A program made the position numbers and the translations under genes. DNA of 64,000 nucleotides, taken from positions 12,309,191 to 12,373,190 of the forward strand of contig NC_088300.1 of assembly GCF_032854445.1 (NCBI RefSeq). Reading direction: 5' to 3'. Of this stretch, positions 24,601-35,658 are shown piece by piece. The notes beneath the pieces are model-generated. The model had not been told where the DNA came from, searched no databases, and saw nothing but the letters and a program-made list of their open reading frames with translations. Each line of letters starts with the position of its first letter. The first letter of the stretch is position 1. The DNA is from Liolophura sinensis. Its lineage: Eukaryota > Mollusca > Polyplacophora > Chitonida > Chitonidae.

Positions 24601-27600
24601 TTAGACCCCATTTAGAAAGCATTTGAAACACGGCATTCTTAGAACACGGCAACAGTGCCATCCTAAAAGATTAAAAAAAGATCTACCCTAATTCCTCAAT
24701 CTTTTCAAATACAAAAGAGCAGCTTTCAGTGCAATTTATGCACCTTATTAACTTGATTTTTTTTTAAATTCCGAGAGCCGGGTTAGTCTATTATAAAGGT
24801 TAACAAAAAATATAATGTTATTTGACTGAAGAGAATGATGTCCACATGCAGAGTAGGCAAGCTTGAATAAACATTTCCAGTAAAGTCAGGTGTGCAAGTT
24901 AAACTCATTTACCCCTCGTATTCCTGAGACACGTTAAATATGGCTGCATAACGTCTGGTTTTTATGATAACTGCCATGTTGAAAGCATTATGGGAACAAG
25001 AGTTCAGGTGAACACAACATATGCCCAACAATGTATAAAAGAATACCAGCAACACCGTGGTGAGTATAACCCCTAAGTGGAATCTTCATGGGTGTTGATA
25101 GAGCGTCCGCTTCAGGACCAGTAGATCCAGGATCAATCCTTGATCGAGTCACACCTAAGACTTTAAAAGAGGAAGTTGTAACTTCCTCGCTTGGCGTTCA
25201 GCATGAAGGGGATAGTGCAATGACTGGTTGACCCGTATCAGTATAATGGCTTGAGCGGGGGCGGCTTACTTGCCTTTGGTAAGTCGTCTCAGTGAAGTAG
25301 CACTAGATAAAAGAGCAGTGGAAATCCATCCTGCTACAAGGAGGCACATTACACATACATGCACCCTAAGGATTCCTTCGTCGTCATATGACTGAAAAAT
25401 TGTTGAGTACAACGTTAAACCCCAAGCACTCACTCACTCACTCATGGGTGTTGATGATAGGTATGTGTTTATCATGACAACTGTGCAAGTGTCTAACACA
25501 AATAAAAACTTTATGTGGAACACAGTTGGAGTTGTATCAAGGACACGAAATCATTTCTATTTATATTGTATATATAAGGAAAACACCTACCGGTTACCAT
25601 GACAACCACAGAAAGGGACAAATGTAAGTCATGACACATTATCCCCTGTGTATTTATGTACTCACCAAAAATTAAACCTCTGCGTGGAAAACAGTTGGAA
25701 TTGCAGCCCGGACACGAAATCATATCTATTTATATAGTATATATCAGGAAAATGGCTATCTGGTTACCATGACAACTGCAAAAATGGACAAATGTGAGTT
25801 GCAACACATCATCATCTGTTTATATATGTATCCACCAAAAATTCTACCTGGAAAACAGCTGGAGTTATACCCCGAACATGAAATCATATCTATCTTCATA
25901 GTATATATAAGGAAAAAGGCTATCTGGTTACCATGACAACTGTGAAAATGGACATATTTGAGTATCGACACAACGTCATCTGTGTATCTATGTACCCACC
26001 AAAAATGAAAAAATGTCAAAAACTATTGGAGTTACAGCCCAGACATGAATATGGACAAACAAACAGACGGACAAAATCGCTACTACATAACACGCTCTGC
26101 CTAATGGCGAGAGCGTATAAAAATAGTAAAAAGTGTCAACTGCTCTAGAATCTAAAATTTATCCACACTGAATGCTTCTGATTTTCATTAATTATCATTA
26201 ATCTTGAACAGCGTTTTTTCTCTCTGCAACTCCAAACTGTAAGAGCCAAAAATGGAAGAGATGACCGAGTTCAGCTTTCCCATATCCTAGCAGCCACAAT
26301 CTAATCTGCAACCGGCTCACTCTCAGTTTCACATGATTTAGGCCTAGTTCAAAGTAAATTCATGTTTTTTCCATGGAAAGGGTTTACTTCACACTTGCCA
26401 GACAATTGTTAGTCAAAAGCACTGCTGTTTTAATTTTATTAAGGTATAAATAGCACACACCATACATTCATCTCATTGGCCATATAGGCTAATTATAGGC
26501 CCACAACAGTGATACCATATAACAAAAATGTCAAAAACGTATTGTTTGTTTTTCACTTATACTACTATGCCATTTTCACTACTTAAGTAAAGGTGAAATG
26601 TCAGAATTTCCGCCACTGATAATAGGGACACTTCACGGTATCAAATACCACTTTTGTCACAGCTTTGATATTTCACAACCAGACACCCTGCTGTCAACAA
26701 AGAAACATTTTGTTTTATGGCGTTCCAAACCAAGCTCAGTGGGATGACGCAGCATTACAAATTTATTCATCTTTAACATACCTACGTCCCGCAAGAAGGC
26801 ACAACATCACAAAATACGTTGACGTATGTTTTCTTGCGATGACATTGTCATACTGTAAATAAGGAATAAATTATTGCATGGCGAATGTTGAACATCATAA
26901 ACATTTTTCGAGTGTAAGATGGAAATGATGACCCATTTCACATTTTACCTCTCACTTGAAAAAAAATTTATGATACTCAACCCTTTCTGTATAATATCCT
27001 CTATTTATTATCTGCATTTCTCCATGTTTAAAACTTCTAAAATTAAAAGCTGTTAAAGCTGGGTCTTGTTTTACTTTCTATCTTGATTATGTTAATAATT
27101 TTTTTTTCACTTTACACATTATGAGATGATCAGGTAGTTATAATTTCAATAATAGGTTTTTGATGTATATATGTCTGATTTATACCACAGTCAGCATGGT
27201 CAGAGGATGCAACGCCCTCTCTGTAAACTCTTGTTTATGGCATATTCTGCAAAGTTAATTTATGTGGTACCTCTTGATAATTAAATTCTTTTTTAACTTT
27301 GGCTGTTATAGAGAGGTGTGGGGTTGGGGGGTGGGGGTGGCCTGCACAAGTGTTTTCCTCTTATATGTTGTCCATTCATTTAATGGGTAACTGAAACTAC
27401 TTGGTACAGCCTGGAAAAAAACATTTACATGTACAATACCATTACCTGCCTACATGTACCTCAAACATTATATTGCAGATTATGCCTGCAAAACGTTACT
27501 TATCAATTGCAAGTCTATCAGAAAGCCTTTTACAGGCTTTGCAGCATATTTTTTTTCTTCATAGTACACATATGCTGTATGTGTATATCTTGAAATGAAC

Positions 27601-30600
27601 ATTAACATGCAAAGGGTATCACATTTTCCTTGTAGCTGCAAACAAGGACGTTAACCACTGTTGATGTTAAACATTAAAGCCAGAAAAAGAGTATCACCCA
27701 CACAAGTTCAAGACACAAGGCCATATAGGTCTATAGGAGGTGGTACTTTAACACAGGTGTTGCTGGTATCATATCACACCCTATAACAAATTAAGATTTC
27801 AAAGTATAGAACCTATGTGTTCACTAATGGGCTTACTTCATTCATCACCACATGCATGTACTAGAAATCTAGCCAGAAATCTCAATGGCTTGTTTTTATT
27901 TTCAAATGGTAACCTTTTCCCACCCTGCCTCATGTTACTTATGACTGCTGTAGAAAGTGAGACTGATGGAACAGCCAATTAAAAGTGATAGGCTCTTCCC
28001 TGACTATACACAGCCCCATATATTCAGAATAGAACCACATGCAGCACATGCAGTAATACAAATTCTTTGTTTTGTATAAGTGTTTCAGCTCCTATAGGCT
28101 TATATAGAGCCTAAATGTTGATAACAGACCACTTATTAATGTGCCTCAGAGAGATATATGTAGGCCTATACACTACATTAGGTCTGCGACTTTGCCTATT
28201 TCATATTATTGTTCACACAAGTTCAGAGGACAAAGTTAACTCATTGGTGACCAAGAATACCAATGTTTTTGGTATGAGGTCCTACACAAGCTCTACAGCC
28301 TGCCATTTGTTTACACCATAATATGGGGAATCTCAAAAAGTCTTATATACCTCTAAGTAAACATGATATTTCCCATAATTCCAGCACAATCCGCTTTGAA
28401 CAGCAAATGGGGATATTTCTTACAATACCCTTTCAAAATTCATATGGCGATATTTCGTTTAATCTTCTTCTAATTAATATCAAATGGTCAGTTGGTTAGC
28501 ACGCTACTGCAGCGTAATGACCCAGAAGCCTCTCACCAATGCGGTCGCTCTGAGTTCAAGTCCAGCTCATGCTGGCTTCCTCTCAGGCCGTGGGAAAGTC
28601 TTCCAGCAACCTGCAGATGGTCGTAGGTTTCCTCAGGGCTCTGCCCGGTTTCCTCCTATCATTATGCTGGCTGCCATATAAGTGAAATATTCTTGAGTAT
28701 GACGTAAAACACCAATAAAATAAATAAATAAATAAATAAATAAATATCAAACGGGAATATTTCCTACAATTCACTATCAACATCAAATGAGGATATTTTC
28801 TACAATTCCATGCAGACATATATCCCACAATTCTCTGCACATATGCTCAGTCTATTTCAGGGATTATATTCAATTTCGTTAACACAGCTTTGGTAATGAA
28901 CATCTCAGCAGTGTCTAATAACAAACTTGCATGCAGCCAATTTTCGGTTCTGGGATATTCCCTTGATTTGCATACAAAGGGGTCATCTCTGAAGAATTGT
29001 TGTTTGGGGGGTGGGTAGGTGTGGAGGTAGTACAGAGTGCAGAAAAGATCATTGCAAAGCCACGGGAGGATTAACTGATAATGGCTTCAATTTATCCACA
29101 CCCCAAGCATTGGACAATCGTGAGTTGGCACGCTGGAACGTCATTACTCTAACTAAATGTTTGCCGAGTTCAGTCATTAACCAATACTGGCAGAGAGAAA
29201 TGCTGAGTATACACTGACAATTACAACCTTTTCTGCCAGCTTTATTGTTCTGGACCACATCATAACCCATTTAGCAGGGAAGTGTTTACAGTAGCTGACT
29301 GATGAGGTACAGAATATATGCACACCCAAAGAATTCACAAAGGCTGCGGTCAGATGGTCAAACGTTCCCATAGTCAGCTGGCTAATAATTCAGAACTGGT
29401 TAAATATTGGTTTTATCTGGCCATTAGTCCAGGATAAATGAATCCGAAGCCTCGTGAAGCAGCAACAAGATAATTTAATCATCCTCCTCAGCAATCAGCT
29501 GTTCTCTTATAACAGTCCATGTACTTGCACGTACCAACAGACAACTAGGATGACGGTCAAGGTAAAGTAGCCCTAGGTGTAACCTTTCCAATACTTGTAA
29601 TAAACATGTTTTTTTTTTTTTTAAAGAATAACATACACATACATATGTATGCTTGGGTTTTTTTCATCGACAATTTTTCTGCCATATGATGTCACTCATG
29701 CATCATGCCAAAGCCACCAGGCACATTATACTACCACCGTGCTCAACAGTCATGTTTCTCTACTTTAACCCATCAGTGCATTATGAGACAGGCAGCAACA
29801 AGCACCATTTTATCACAGCCCAAGCCAGGTTTCAAAGTATGAAAAAAGCACTCTTTATCTTTCATGGCAGCTAATCTCAAAACTTTATTTATTTATTTAA
29901 CTGGCGTTTTACACAGTGCTCAAGAATATTTCACTTATACGATGGCAGCCAGTATTATGGTGGACAATGTCCAAAAATTTAATGGAACACCTCTTCACGT
30001 TCAATGCAGACTTGGAGCCAGTCTGAACTGACCGTTTTTCCCCTGACAGGCATGAGTAATGCGCTACTAGTTTTCCCACATTAAAATGGCAGAATTGAAC
30101 ACAGTTTAGGCCCTTATTATTTTAAAGGTTACCCACTGAAACAGTTTACAGAAATCAAAGCTCATATGTTTTTCCTTTTGACAGATTCTTGCTTAAAAAA
30201 CAATGATCAAACTTTTAATATCAAATCAAAAACCTACAGATTATTGTATTTCACCTCAATGTTCCCTCAAAATGTTATTTGATGCCATTACGTATGTTTT
30301 TCTTTAAGAATTAATCAAAAGTCACAAAAAATATTAAGTGGCCCCATAAGGTGGATGAATCAATCTGAATCAAAACAGAATCAATCAGAATCAAAACAGT
30401 ATCAAGCTAAATATGCAACTGGAAAACTGTTAAACTTAATGTAATTAAATAAGTTTAACACATGTAACGAAAAAATTACAAGATATTTATGATCACCTGT
30501 TAGATTTGGATTCATTCCGCCTGAACACCTACCTGCTCCACCAGACTTTGGCCACCTTTGTCTTGTTTAAGAGCTGTAACCCTTGTAGCACATTTCTCAC

Positions 30601-33600
30601 GTTCACAACACAGTCATCATCAGTCTTCATCACAAAATACTGATGGCTTTGCTTTTGTAATCTACCAATTCAACAACCAGATAAGACAGCTCATACAACA
30701 GACTCTCATAATTACAAAATGCAACAAAAAAAAATGTAACAAGAAAAAACAATTTCAGCCACAGTGCTCAAAATACACAAGAATACACAAAAATGGCACG
30801 AAATCAGACCACTATGTCAGGATTGCCTTCACTGATAAAAATTACATTTCACTCTGTTACATATCACTTTTGTTATAACATTCTGACATTCTCACCCAAA
30901 CGCCATGGTATCAACGAAAAGAAATTTATTTTACTTTTTTTCTATTTTGAGTTCAGCCAAAACTTCAGTCAACTTTAACATTCCTTGCTCACACAACAAG
31001 ACATGATGTCATACAAGACATACTTATTCTCACACCATTTTATGACATAACCGGCTTCATAGATAAAACTGCTGGAACAAATTAATGATCATTGTTTTGT
31101 ACAAATGACAAACTACATGGTCACCTAATGGTGCATGAAACAGCGTCATATATTTCACACATATTCTCAAACAAATAGCATCCATCAGCTCTGGCCATCA
31201 TTGCCAAACTTTACTGTTCCTGTATTATTATGAATAACATTAATGAGTTGCACTTCTGGGTTAAAATCAATACACACAATAGCTCTCTAAAACAATGCTT
31301 TGGAAGGGCATCAACCAATTAGATTTTGTGAACTGTTTATTTTTTGTTCCTAACTGCACGAGCATAAAACTAATGTAACCCAAGTTCCAGCTCAGTGAAT
31401 TTTGTATAGAGGCTGTCATCACTCCTGACAAAGGTAAATGAAGGTGAGCATTGATTAATCTGGCATCTCAATTATGTTCTCCTCACCTTTGCACAGGCAA
31501 CATAAATTTTAGTCTGCTTTTTATGTGCAAACTACCTCAAAATAGGTCCAAAAAAAAAAAACTGAAACTGAAAACCCATCCTTTTTTATTTTGTGCAGCC
31601 TCCCATCTTTATATCATTTTCCTTCTTTTTCTAGGCTTTCTCCTCATGTAAATATGTCTTCAGCAGGAAAAATTACCTGGATAGTCCACATTTTTCCACA
31701 TAAACAATAATTAAAATTTCTGTAACCTTCCTGACATAAAATGCTACAGAGTTTGTGGAAATGGAGATCACTTGCATGTCCTCTTTCTTGTCTTCAGTAT
31801 GAACTACAAGGTGACAAGCACATGTATGGCTGGAGAAAATCTTACACCAGAGACATTAATTTCTCACCCACTACTCGATATTTATTACATTAATTGTACT
31901 GCCTTTTCTACTTCTATCTACTGAATCATATATAAACCAAAACAACACAAATGCGAATTTGTTGTGAATATTTTACCTGTGATGAAAGTGTAAGAGTTTT
32001 GCTGGCAAGTTACGATAAGAATCGATGGTGTCCACCAGCATAATGTCACCAAACTCCTCAATCTCCGCAGTTATCTTTTTGCTCTCCTGTCTTATTCTTT
32101 CTGCCCACCTGTCAAACCGTGTGTCTCTGCTGGAAATGTGCTTCTCCAACCCAATTTTATCTGGAATCAATAATCATTCTTTTTCAATAAACCTTCAGTC
32201 TGCTGAATACCATTTCTGTAACAGAGTCTTAATAAAGCAAAAAACATAAGAATCTGAGATTTTTTTAAGGCAAAAGAAGATTTCCTTTTTTTTTCATGTT
32301 CTAACTCACTCAACCCATTCTCAAGATTATTTCAGTAATAAGAGAGATGTGGTAAAGTGTATGACGAGAAAACTCGGAAAGCTCCTGTAGCCCTATGGTA
32401 CCTGACAATAACAGCTTGTTCTACACACATGCAAGGCAATAGACAACCTTAGACAGACTCCAGGGAAGACACACAGAGATTAAAGTATGTTACAACCAAT
32501 TCCAAAATTTAAGTCTTTCTCATTTGTCACCATCCTCGAATATGTACCCTAAACTCTGATCAAACTGGACCATTAAATTACAACTTAATCTGCAATTTGA
32601 AAACACAGTTGATAGGATTTAGAATACTAAAATCAACTGTTCCCTAAAAGACACATATAAACTTTACATACATTATAAAATAACCTGTCACACAATGTTT
32701 CTCTAATATGCTAAATCATTCAATATGTTTGTAGTTGAAAGCGTTCAGGATGTAGGGTACGCACAAGAAAAATATTTCAGATTTTGTTAATTGTACTGGA
32801 CACAGTACCAAGTGATGACAAAGTCAACTACCCATTTGAACAGTTGAGATCAGTTAACAGCTGTCATTAGAATGCATCAGTTTTGCTTGATAACTTGTCT
32901 TCCGGGATGCTGTAGTGCCCCAAGCATGGTTTCTTGTACAGGATGAAAGCAATATATGTTTGTACCTGTGTTGTAGCAGGGAAAGAAAATGAGCTCACGG
33001 GTCCACATAACAATCATACACGGCACTGTAACCTTTACATGTACCTTCAGGAAACATCAACTATAACACCAATTTGACGGAAAGTACCATCTTAAAAAGA
33101 CAAAGATTTAATAAACACCACCATCTTACCATGAATAGAAAACATGAAAGTGACCATGGAAGCATTGTTACAATCATCAAAGGAGAGCAAACATTCCTCC
33201 TGAAATGAGAAAACAAGCACGCATTACAATCAAATTACACACATGAAGCCATGACGAATACAAAAATTACAATCTATAAATAGACTGAATGCAAGTAAAA
33301 TGAAACTTGAAATATGTGCTGCACTAACCATTCAGATACTTTAACTCTGGCAAAACTGACATTTGTGATTAAGAGAAACCTTCCTATGTGAAATAGAAAG
33401 GTCTTCAGAACAGTTGGTCAATAAGTGAAATACTCTTCAGTATGGTGTAAAGCAGCAATTTAATAAATCAATAGAACAAATTTTGTCACCCCCAAGCAAG
33501 TCAAAATAATTTTTTGACCCACATAATACCTGACCATTTCTTAGATTAAAGTTTGAAAGTTAAGTACTGGTGTAATAATACACAAAATGCCCAAATGCCT

Positions 33601-35658
33601 CTTATTTCATATTGAAATGATCATTATCAGCACTATCAATTCACGGGGGAGGAGAGGCGAGGGCAAGGAGGGAGGGGAGTGTGGGTGGGTTGGGGGAGGC
33701 TTCTGTCTGCCCAGTGAGTTGTCATGGTTTCCATGAGGCAATTTCAGGGTAGTAATGTAAGAAAAAGACTAGAAACTCTTCACATCTACATTAAGCAGAA
33801 TCATTGGATGATTAACAGGAACTATATGGGCAATTTTAAGACAAACCATAGTACTGCTGGACTGAACACAGAACTCTGTACTGCTGGACTTAAGACAGAA
33901 CACAGTACTGCTGGACTGAATACAGAACTCTGTATTGATGGACTTAAGACAAACCATAGTACTGCTGGACTGAAGACAGAACTCTGTATTGTTGAACTAA
34001 AGACAAAACACAGTATTGCTCGACTGAAGACAGAACTCTGTATTGATGGACTTAAGACAAAACACAGTACTGCTGGACTGAACACAGAACTCTGTATTGA
34101 TGGACTTAAGACAAAACACAGTACTGCTGGACTGAAAACAGAACTCTGTATTGATGGACTTAAGACAAAACACAGTACTGCTGGACTGAAGACAGAACTC
34201 TGTATTGATGGACTAAAGACAAAACACAGTACTGCTGCACTGAAGACAGAACTCTGTATTGATGGACTTAAGACAAAACACAGTACTGCTGGACTGAAAA
34301 CAGAACTCTGTATTGATGGACTTAAGACAAAACACAGTACTGCTGGACTGAAAACAGAACTCTGTATTGTTGGACTTAAGACAAAACACAGTACTGCTGG
34401 ACTGAAAACAGAACTCTGTATTGATGGACTAAAGACAAAACACAGTACTGCTGGACTGAAAACAGAACTCTGTATTGATGGACTAAAGACAAAACACAGT
34501 ACTGCTGGACTGAAGACAGAACTCTGTATTGATGGACTAAAGACAAAACACAGTACTGCTGGACTGAAGACAGAACTCTGTATTGATGGACTAAAGACAA
34601 AACACAGTACTGCTGGACTGAACACAGAACTCTGTATTGATGGACTAAAGACAAAACACAGTACTGCTGGACTGAACACAGAACTCTGTATTGATGGACT
34701 TAGTATTCAGTCCTATTTTCGAACTTTCTATACTTTCTTCGTTCTTTGGAAGTTTGTGCTAAAGGCCGTTTTGGGAATTGGCTTTGCAATTATAGGCTTG
34801 GAATGTCCATCTTGGTTGACGGCTGGTACATGAATGTCTGTTTCGACGTATAAATTAAGTCAGAACTGAACTGTTGGACTTCTGACAAACCTCTGTATAA
34901 CAGGCCTTTGGACAGGACTCGGCTCATTACATCATGCTCTCCTTATGTCCAATCCACCAAACAAAAGTAAATTTAGGCAGTGGAGCACATAAGCATTTAC
35001 ACATGTCTATCCAGTTTTTTTCATGAAAGCTTGTGTCCACATGGGCCCTTAGACCTCCAAGCATTTGAATTACTGATCAGCCCAAAACACACGTATCTGA
35101 AATATTTCTCACAAGTTTATCATTTCTGTTCTTGTCAATGTGTGCATGATGCTTTCATCCTCTGCTAGATGCACAGTCCAGATGCTTAAATTGATAAAGC
35201 AATGGGACATGCACAATGCAAAGAATCCTGTAGCCATCAACTAATGTCAGATCAGTTGTGGTGGGTTGCAATGGTCGATAGGCAAAGGCTTAAAGGTTAA
35301 AAAACACAGTTTGTCAGGTGCTCCAAGGTATTCCTCAAAGAAAGTGCACCAAAATATGTGCCTCAAAATACACGTATTAATAATACATTGATCATGTTAC
35401 TAAAGCGATATATCAACAAAATAGCTGTTTCAAACAGTGATTTTTATCAGAGCAATGGCTAGTTTCTCCGAAATGTTTAAGATGAGTGATATGCCGCTCT
35501 CCCAGAATTTGCTCATGTCCCAGACTGTACACATGTTAGATCTGTACCGGATCAATGTGAATCACTCCTCCTGCAGTGTTCAGCTCTGCTACATGTCCAG
35601 TGATCTCTATCTCATCAATGTCACAGCTACAGGACATAGAAACTCTGCCTTCAAAGCC
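21443..35658 (-). CDS. B3GALNT2: B3GALNT2-like beta-1,3-GalNAc transferase, partial gene (7 C-terminal exons)
   Basis: Seven exons join as 35658-35548, 33199-33130, 32160-31977, 30661-30533, 24418-24259, 22271-22215 and 21601-21443. They total 870 nt, giving 289 residues plus TGA, and every junction keeps phase and has GT/AG borders. The product matches my recollection of vertebrate B3GALNT2 from its FEG segment to the C-terminus: GDI-x-V-D..DSYRNLPAKLL, the metal-binding DDD in KTDDDC, a WW pair, ACGTGNVVSDDV, GEDVSMGIWLSAIG, and a Cys pattern C-x3-C...C-x3-C-x-C at the end. In vertebrates the enzyme adds beta-1,3-GalNAc to GlcNAc on the O-mannose core M3 glycan of alpha-dystroglycan in the ER. 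Two N-glycosylation sequons (NAS, NKT) fit a lumenal enzyme. The membrane anchor and the N-terminal half of the catalytic region are missing from the model. The nearest alternative is another GT31 member, but the C-terminal Cys pattern and the FEG exon favour B3GALNT2. Confidence 0.9.
22215..22271 (-). CDS. B3GALNT2: B3GALNT2 exon f (EDV motif)
   Basis: This 57-nt exon of 19 codons, phase 0 at both ends, has acceptor GTGTGCAG and donor GTAAGG. It encodes GEDVSMGIWLSAIGVAYIE. The EDV...G motif is the conserved C-terminal catalytic signature of GT31. The match to vertebrate GEDVSMGIWMAAIG is nearly exact. Confidence 0.95.
22280..23618. other. B3GALNT2 intron sequence without recognised features
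   Basis: Part of the 1987-bp intron between exons e and f. The sequence is AT-rich with an A-rich patch near 23370-23405. No additional exon is needed, because exon e ends and exon f begins in phase 0 and the protein motifs are contiguous. Confidence 0.6.
23619..23808 (-). mobile_element. SINE family A, 5'-truncated, with target-site duplication, intronic
   Basis: The body is 23633-23794. The direct repeat GCTCTGTAAATTAC (23619-23632) and GCTTTGTAAATTAC (23795-23808) differs at one position. The head is missing: the copy stops inside GGCCGGAGAGGAA. It lies in the intron between exons e and f. Confidence 0.92.
24022..24100 (-). mobile_element. SINE family A, short 3' fragment, intronic
   Basis: Only the last 80 bp of the SINE are present (TTTGATTGGTGTTTTATGCC, then TATTTCACTTATATGACGGC). 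It ends about 160 bp from exon e, in the same intron as the 23.6-kb copy and in the same orientation. Confidence 0.8.
24259..24418 (-). CDS. B3GALNT2: B3GALNT2 exon e (acceptor-side GT31 motif)
   Basis: This 160-nt exon has acceptor ATTTACAG and donor GTATGC. It reads FRDQWFVERHGKWKENTFT and then YPKFACGTGNVVSDDVSKWL. This corresponds to the conserved GT31 block Y-P-x-[FY]-x-x-G-x-G-Y-V-[IL]-S. Here Asn replaces the usual Tyr in GxGY, a substitution worth confirming. The exon enters by completing AG|T (Ser) and ends in phase 0 after Gln. Confidence 0.93.
24690..24865 (-). repeat. Dispersed repeat family C, diverged inverted copy
   Basis: The order CCTAATTCCTCAATCTTTTC, CAGTGCAATTTATGCAC and AGGCAAGCTTGAATAAACA matches the reverse complement of the 11.4 and 51.2 kb copies, with an altered centre. 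It lies in the 6.1-kb intron between exons d and e. Confidence 0.6.
25086..25455 (+). mobile_element. SINE family B, full-length, with 14-bp target-site duplication
   Basis: The body is 25100-25441. The tRNA-like head has GAGCGTCCGCTTCAGGACC and the B-box-like GGATCAATCC. The body includes GGCGTTCAGCATGAAGGGGA and GACTGGTTGACCCGTATCAG, and the tail ends in (ACTC)n. The direct repeat TCATGGGTGTTGAT occurs at 25086-25099 and 25442-25455 without mismatch, so the copy is fairly young. It lies in the B3GALNT2 intron, antisense to the gene. Confidence 0.95.
25510..26060. repeat. Short tandem array, about 3.3 x 165 bp, intronic
   Basis: Units share GGACACGAAATCATATCTAT, GTATATAT.AGGAAAA, GGTTACCATGACAAC and CACCAAAAAT. 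Copies start near 25541, 25710 and 25872, and a partial one near 26040. They are diverged (roughly 80% identical by eye), so this is an older array. Confidence 0.85.
26061..28475. other. Intron sequence without recognised exon
   Basis: Part of the 6.1-kb intron between exons d and e. It contains a G-rich tract at 27320-27340 and short frames with no evidence of coding. Exons d and e join directly in phase (AG|T), so no missing exon is implied. Confidence 0.6.
27319..27341 (+). other. G-rich tract, quadruplex-capable
   Basis: G-runs of four, six and five, then a pair, separated by one or two T. It lies in the B3GALNT2 intron on the strand opposite the transcript, so the RNA would be C-rich. 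Confidence 0.55.
28476..28751 (+). mobile_element. SINE family A, full-length, plus orientation, intronic
   Basis: The tRNA-like head has GGTCAGTTGGTTAGCACGCT and GAGTTCAAGTCCAGCTCATG (A and B boxes). The body has CTCAGGCCGTGGGAAAGTC, and the tail runs TATTCTTGAGTATGACG to (AAAT)n at about 28715-28743. The repeat AATATCAAA flanks it at 28476-28484 and 28743-28751. It is antisense to B3GALNT2. Confidence 0.92.
29884..29966 (-). mobile_element. SINE family A, 3' fragment, intronic
   Basis: (TTTA)n, then AACTGGCGTTTTACACAGTG, AGAATATTTCACTTATACGA and CAGCCAGTATTATGGTGG. Truncated at the 5' side. It lies about 570 bp from exon d. Confidence 0.85.
30533..30661 (-). CDS. B3GALNT2: B3GALNT2 exon d (catalytic DDD motif)
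   Basis: This 129-nt exon encodes RLQKQSHQYFVMKTDDDC and then a helix ending in VWWS. DDD is the GT31 form of the DxD motif that binds the metal and UDP-sugar. The sequon NKT is present. The acceptor GGTAG at 30663-30662 was chosen because it restores the spacing between the PAKLL and KTDDD motifs seen in vertebrate B3GALNT2. Another AG, giving a start at 30646, keeps phase but is five codons shorter. The donor is GTAGGT. Confidence 0.85.
31977..32160 (-). CDS. B3GALNT2: B3GALNT2 exon c (GDI..VD..DSYRNLPAKLL motif)
   Basis: This 184-nt exon has acceptor ATTCCAG and donor GTAAAA. It encodes an Arg/Lys/Glu-rich helix-like stretch and then FGDIMLVDTIDSYRNLPAKL, the hallmark GT31 motif (GDI..D..D.Y.NL..K) that precedes the DDD site. 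It ends two bases into a codon (AG), completed by A of exon d to give Arg. Confidence 0.9.
33130..33199 (-). CDS. B3GALNT2: B3GALNT2 exon b
   Basis: This 70-nt exon (23 codons plus one base) has acceptor ATTTCAG and donor GTAAGA. It starts EECLLSFDDCNNASM and contains the sequon NAS. It enters in phase 0 and leaves one base (G), which joins AT of the next exon to make Asp. The sequence itself is weakly conserved. The support comes from phase, borders and position between two better-recognised exons. Confidence 0.75.
33418..33472 (+). mobile_element. SINE family A, tail fragment, intronic
   Basis: AATAAGTGAAATACTCTTCAG, then GTATGGTGTAAAGCAGCAAT and AATAAATCAATA correspond to the SINE 3' end with its A-rich tail. 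The rest is absent. It lies between exons a and b. Confidence 0.6.
33645..33709 (+). other. Purine/G-rich tract
   Basis: At least seven runs of three to five G within 65 bp, almost pure purine, just before the 54-bp array. It is a candidate for quadruplex or triplex formation and a plausible instability site next to the tandem array. Confidence 0.55.
33838..34702. repeat. Minisatellite, 16 x 54 bp (27-bp dimers), intronic
   Basis: The 54-bp unit is two diverged 27-mers, one containing AAAACACAGTACTGCT and the other GAACTCTGTATTGAT. The first units (33838-33930) are more alike, closer to a 27-bp ancestor. Since 54 is a multiple of three, a 369-codon plus frame and a 285-codon minus frame run through it. 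It lies in the B3GALNT2 intron between exons a and b, so the plus frame would be antisense. Confidence 0.97.
35548..35658 (-). CDS. B3GALNT2: B3GALNT2 exon a (first recognised exon, FEG segment)
   Basis: This is a 111-nt exon of 37 codons, phase 0 at both ends, with acceptor TTTCAG and donor GTACAG. It reads GFEGRVSMSCSCD...AELNTAGGVIHIDP and aligns by eye with the vertebrate B3GALNT2 stretch beginning FEG and ending in the GGV region. This non-catalytic insert is characteristic of B3GALNT2 within GT31 and supports the gene name. The preceding exon must end in phase 0 and was not found. Confidence 0.8.

Noticed and set aside
32025-32249. 74-codon plus-strand frame
   Set aside because: It is the antisense shadow of B3GALNT2 exon c.
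33724-34833. 369-codon plus-strand open frame
   Set aside because: Almost all of it is the 54-bp array. The period is a multiple of three and the opposite strand is also open (285 codons). It lies in a B3GALNT2 intron and no domain or signal peptide is seen.
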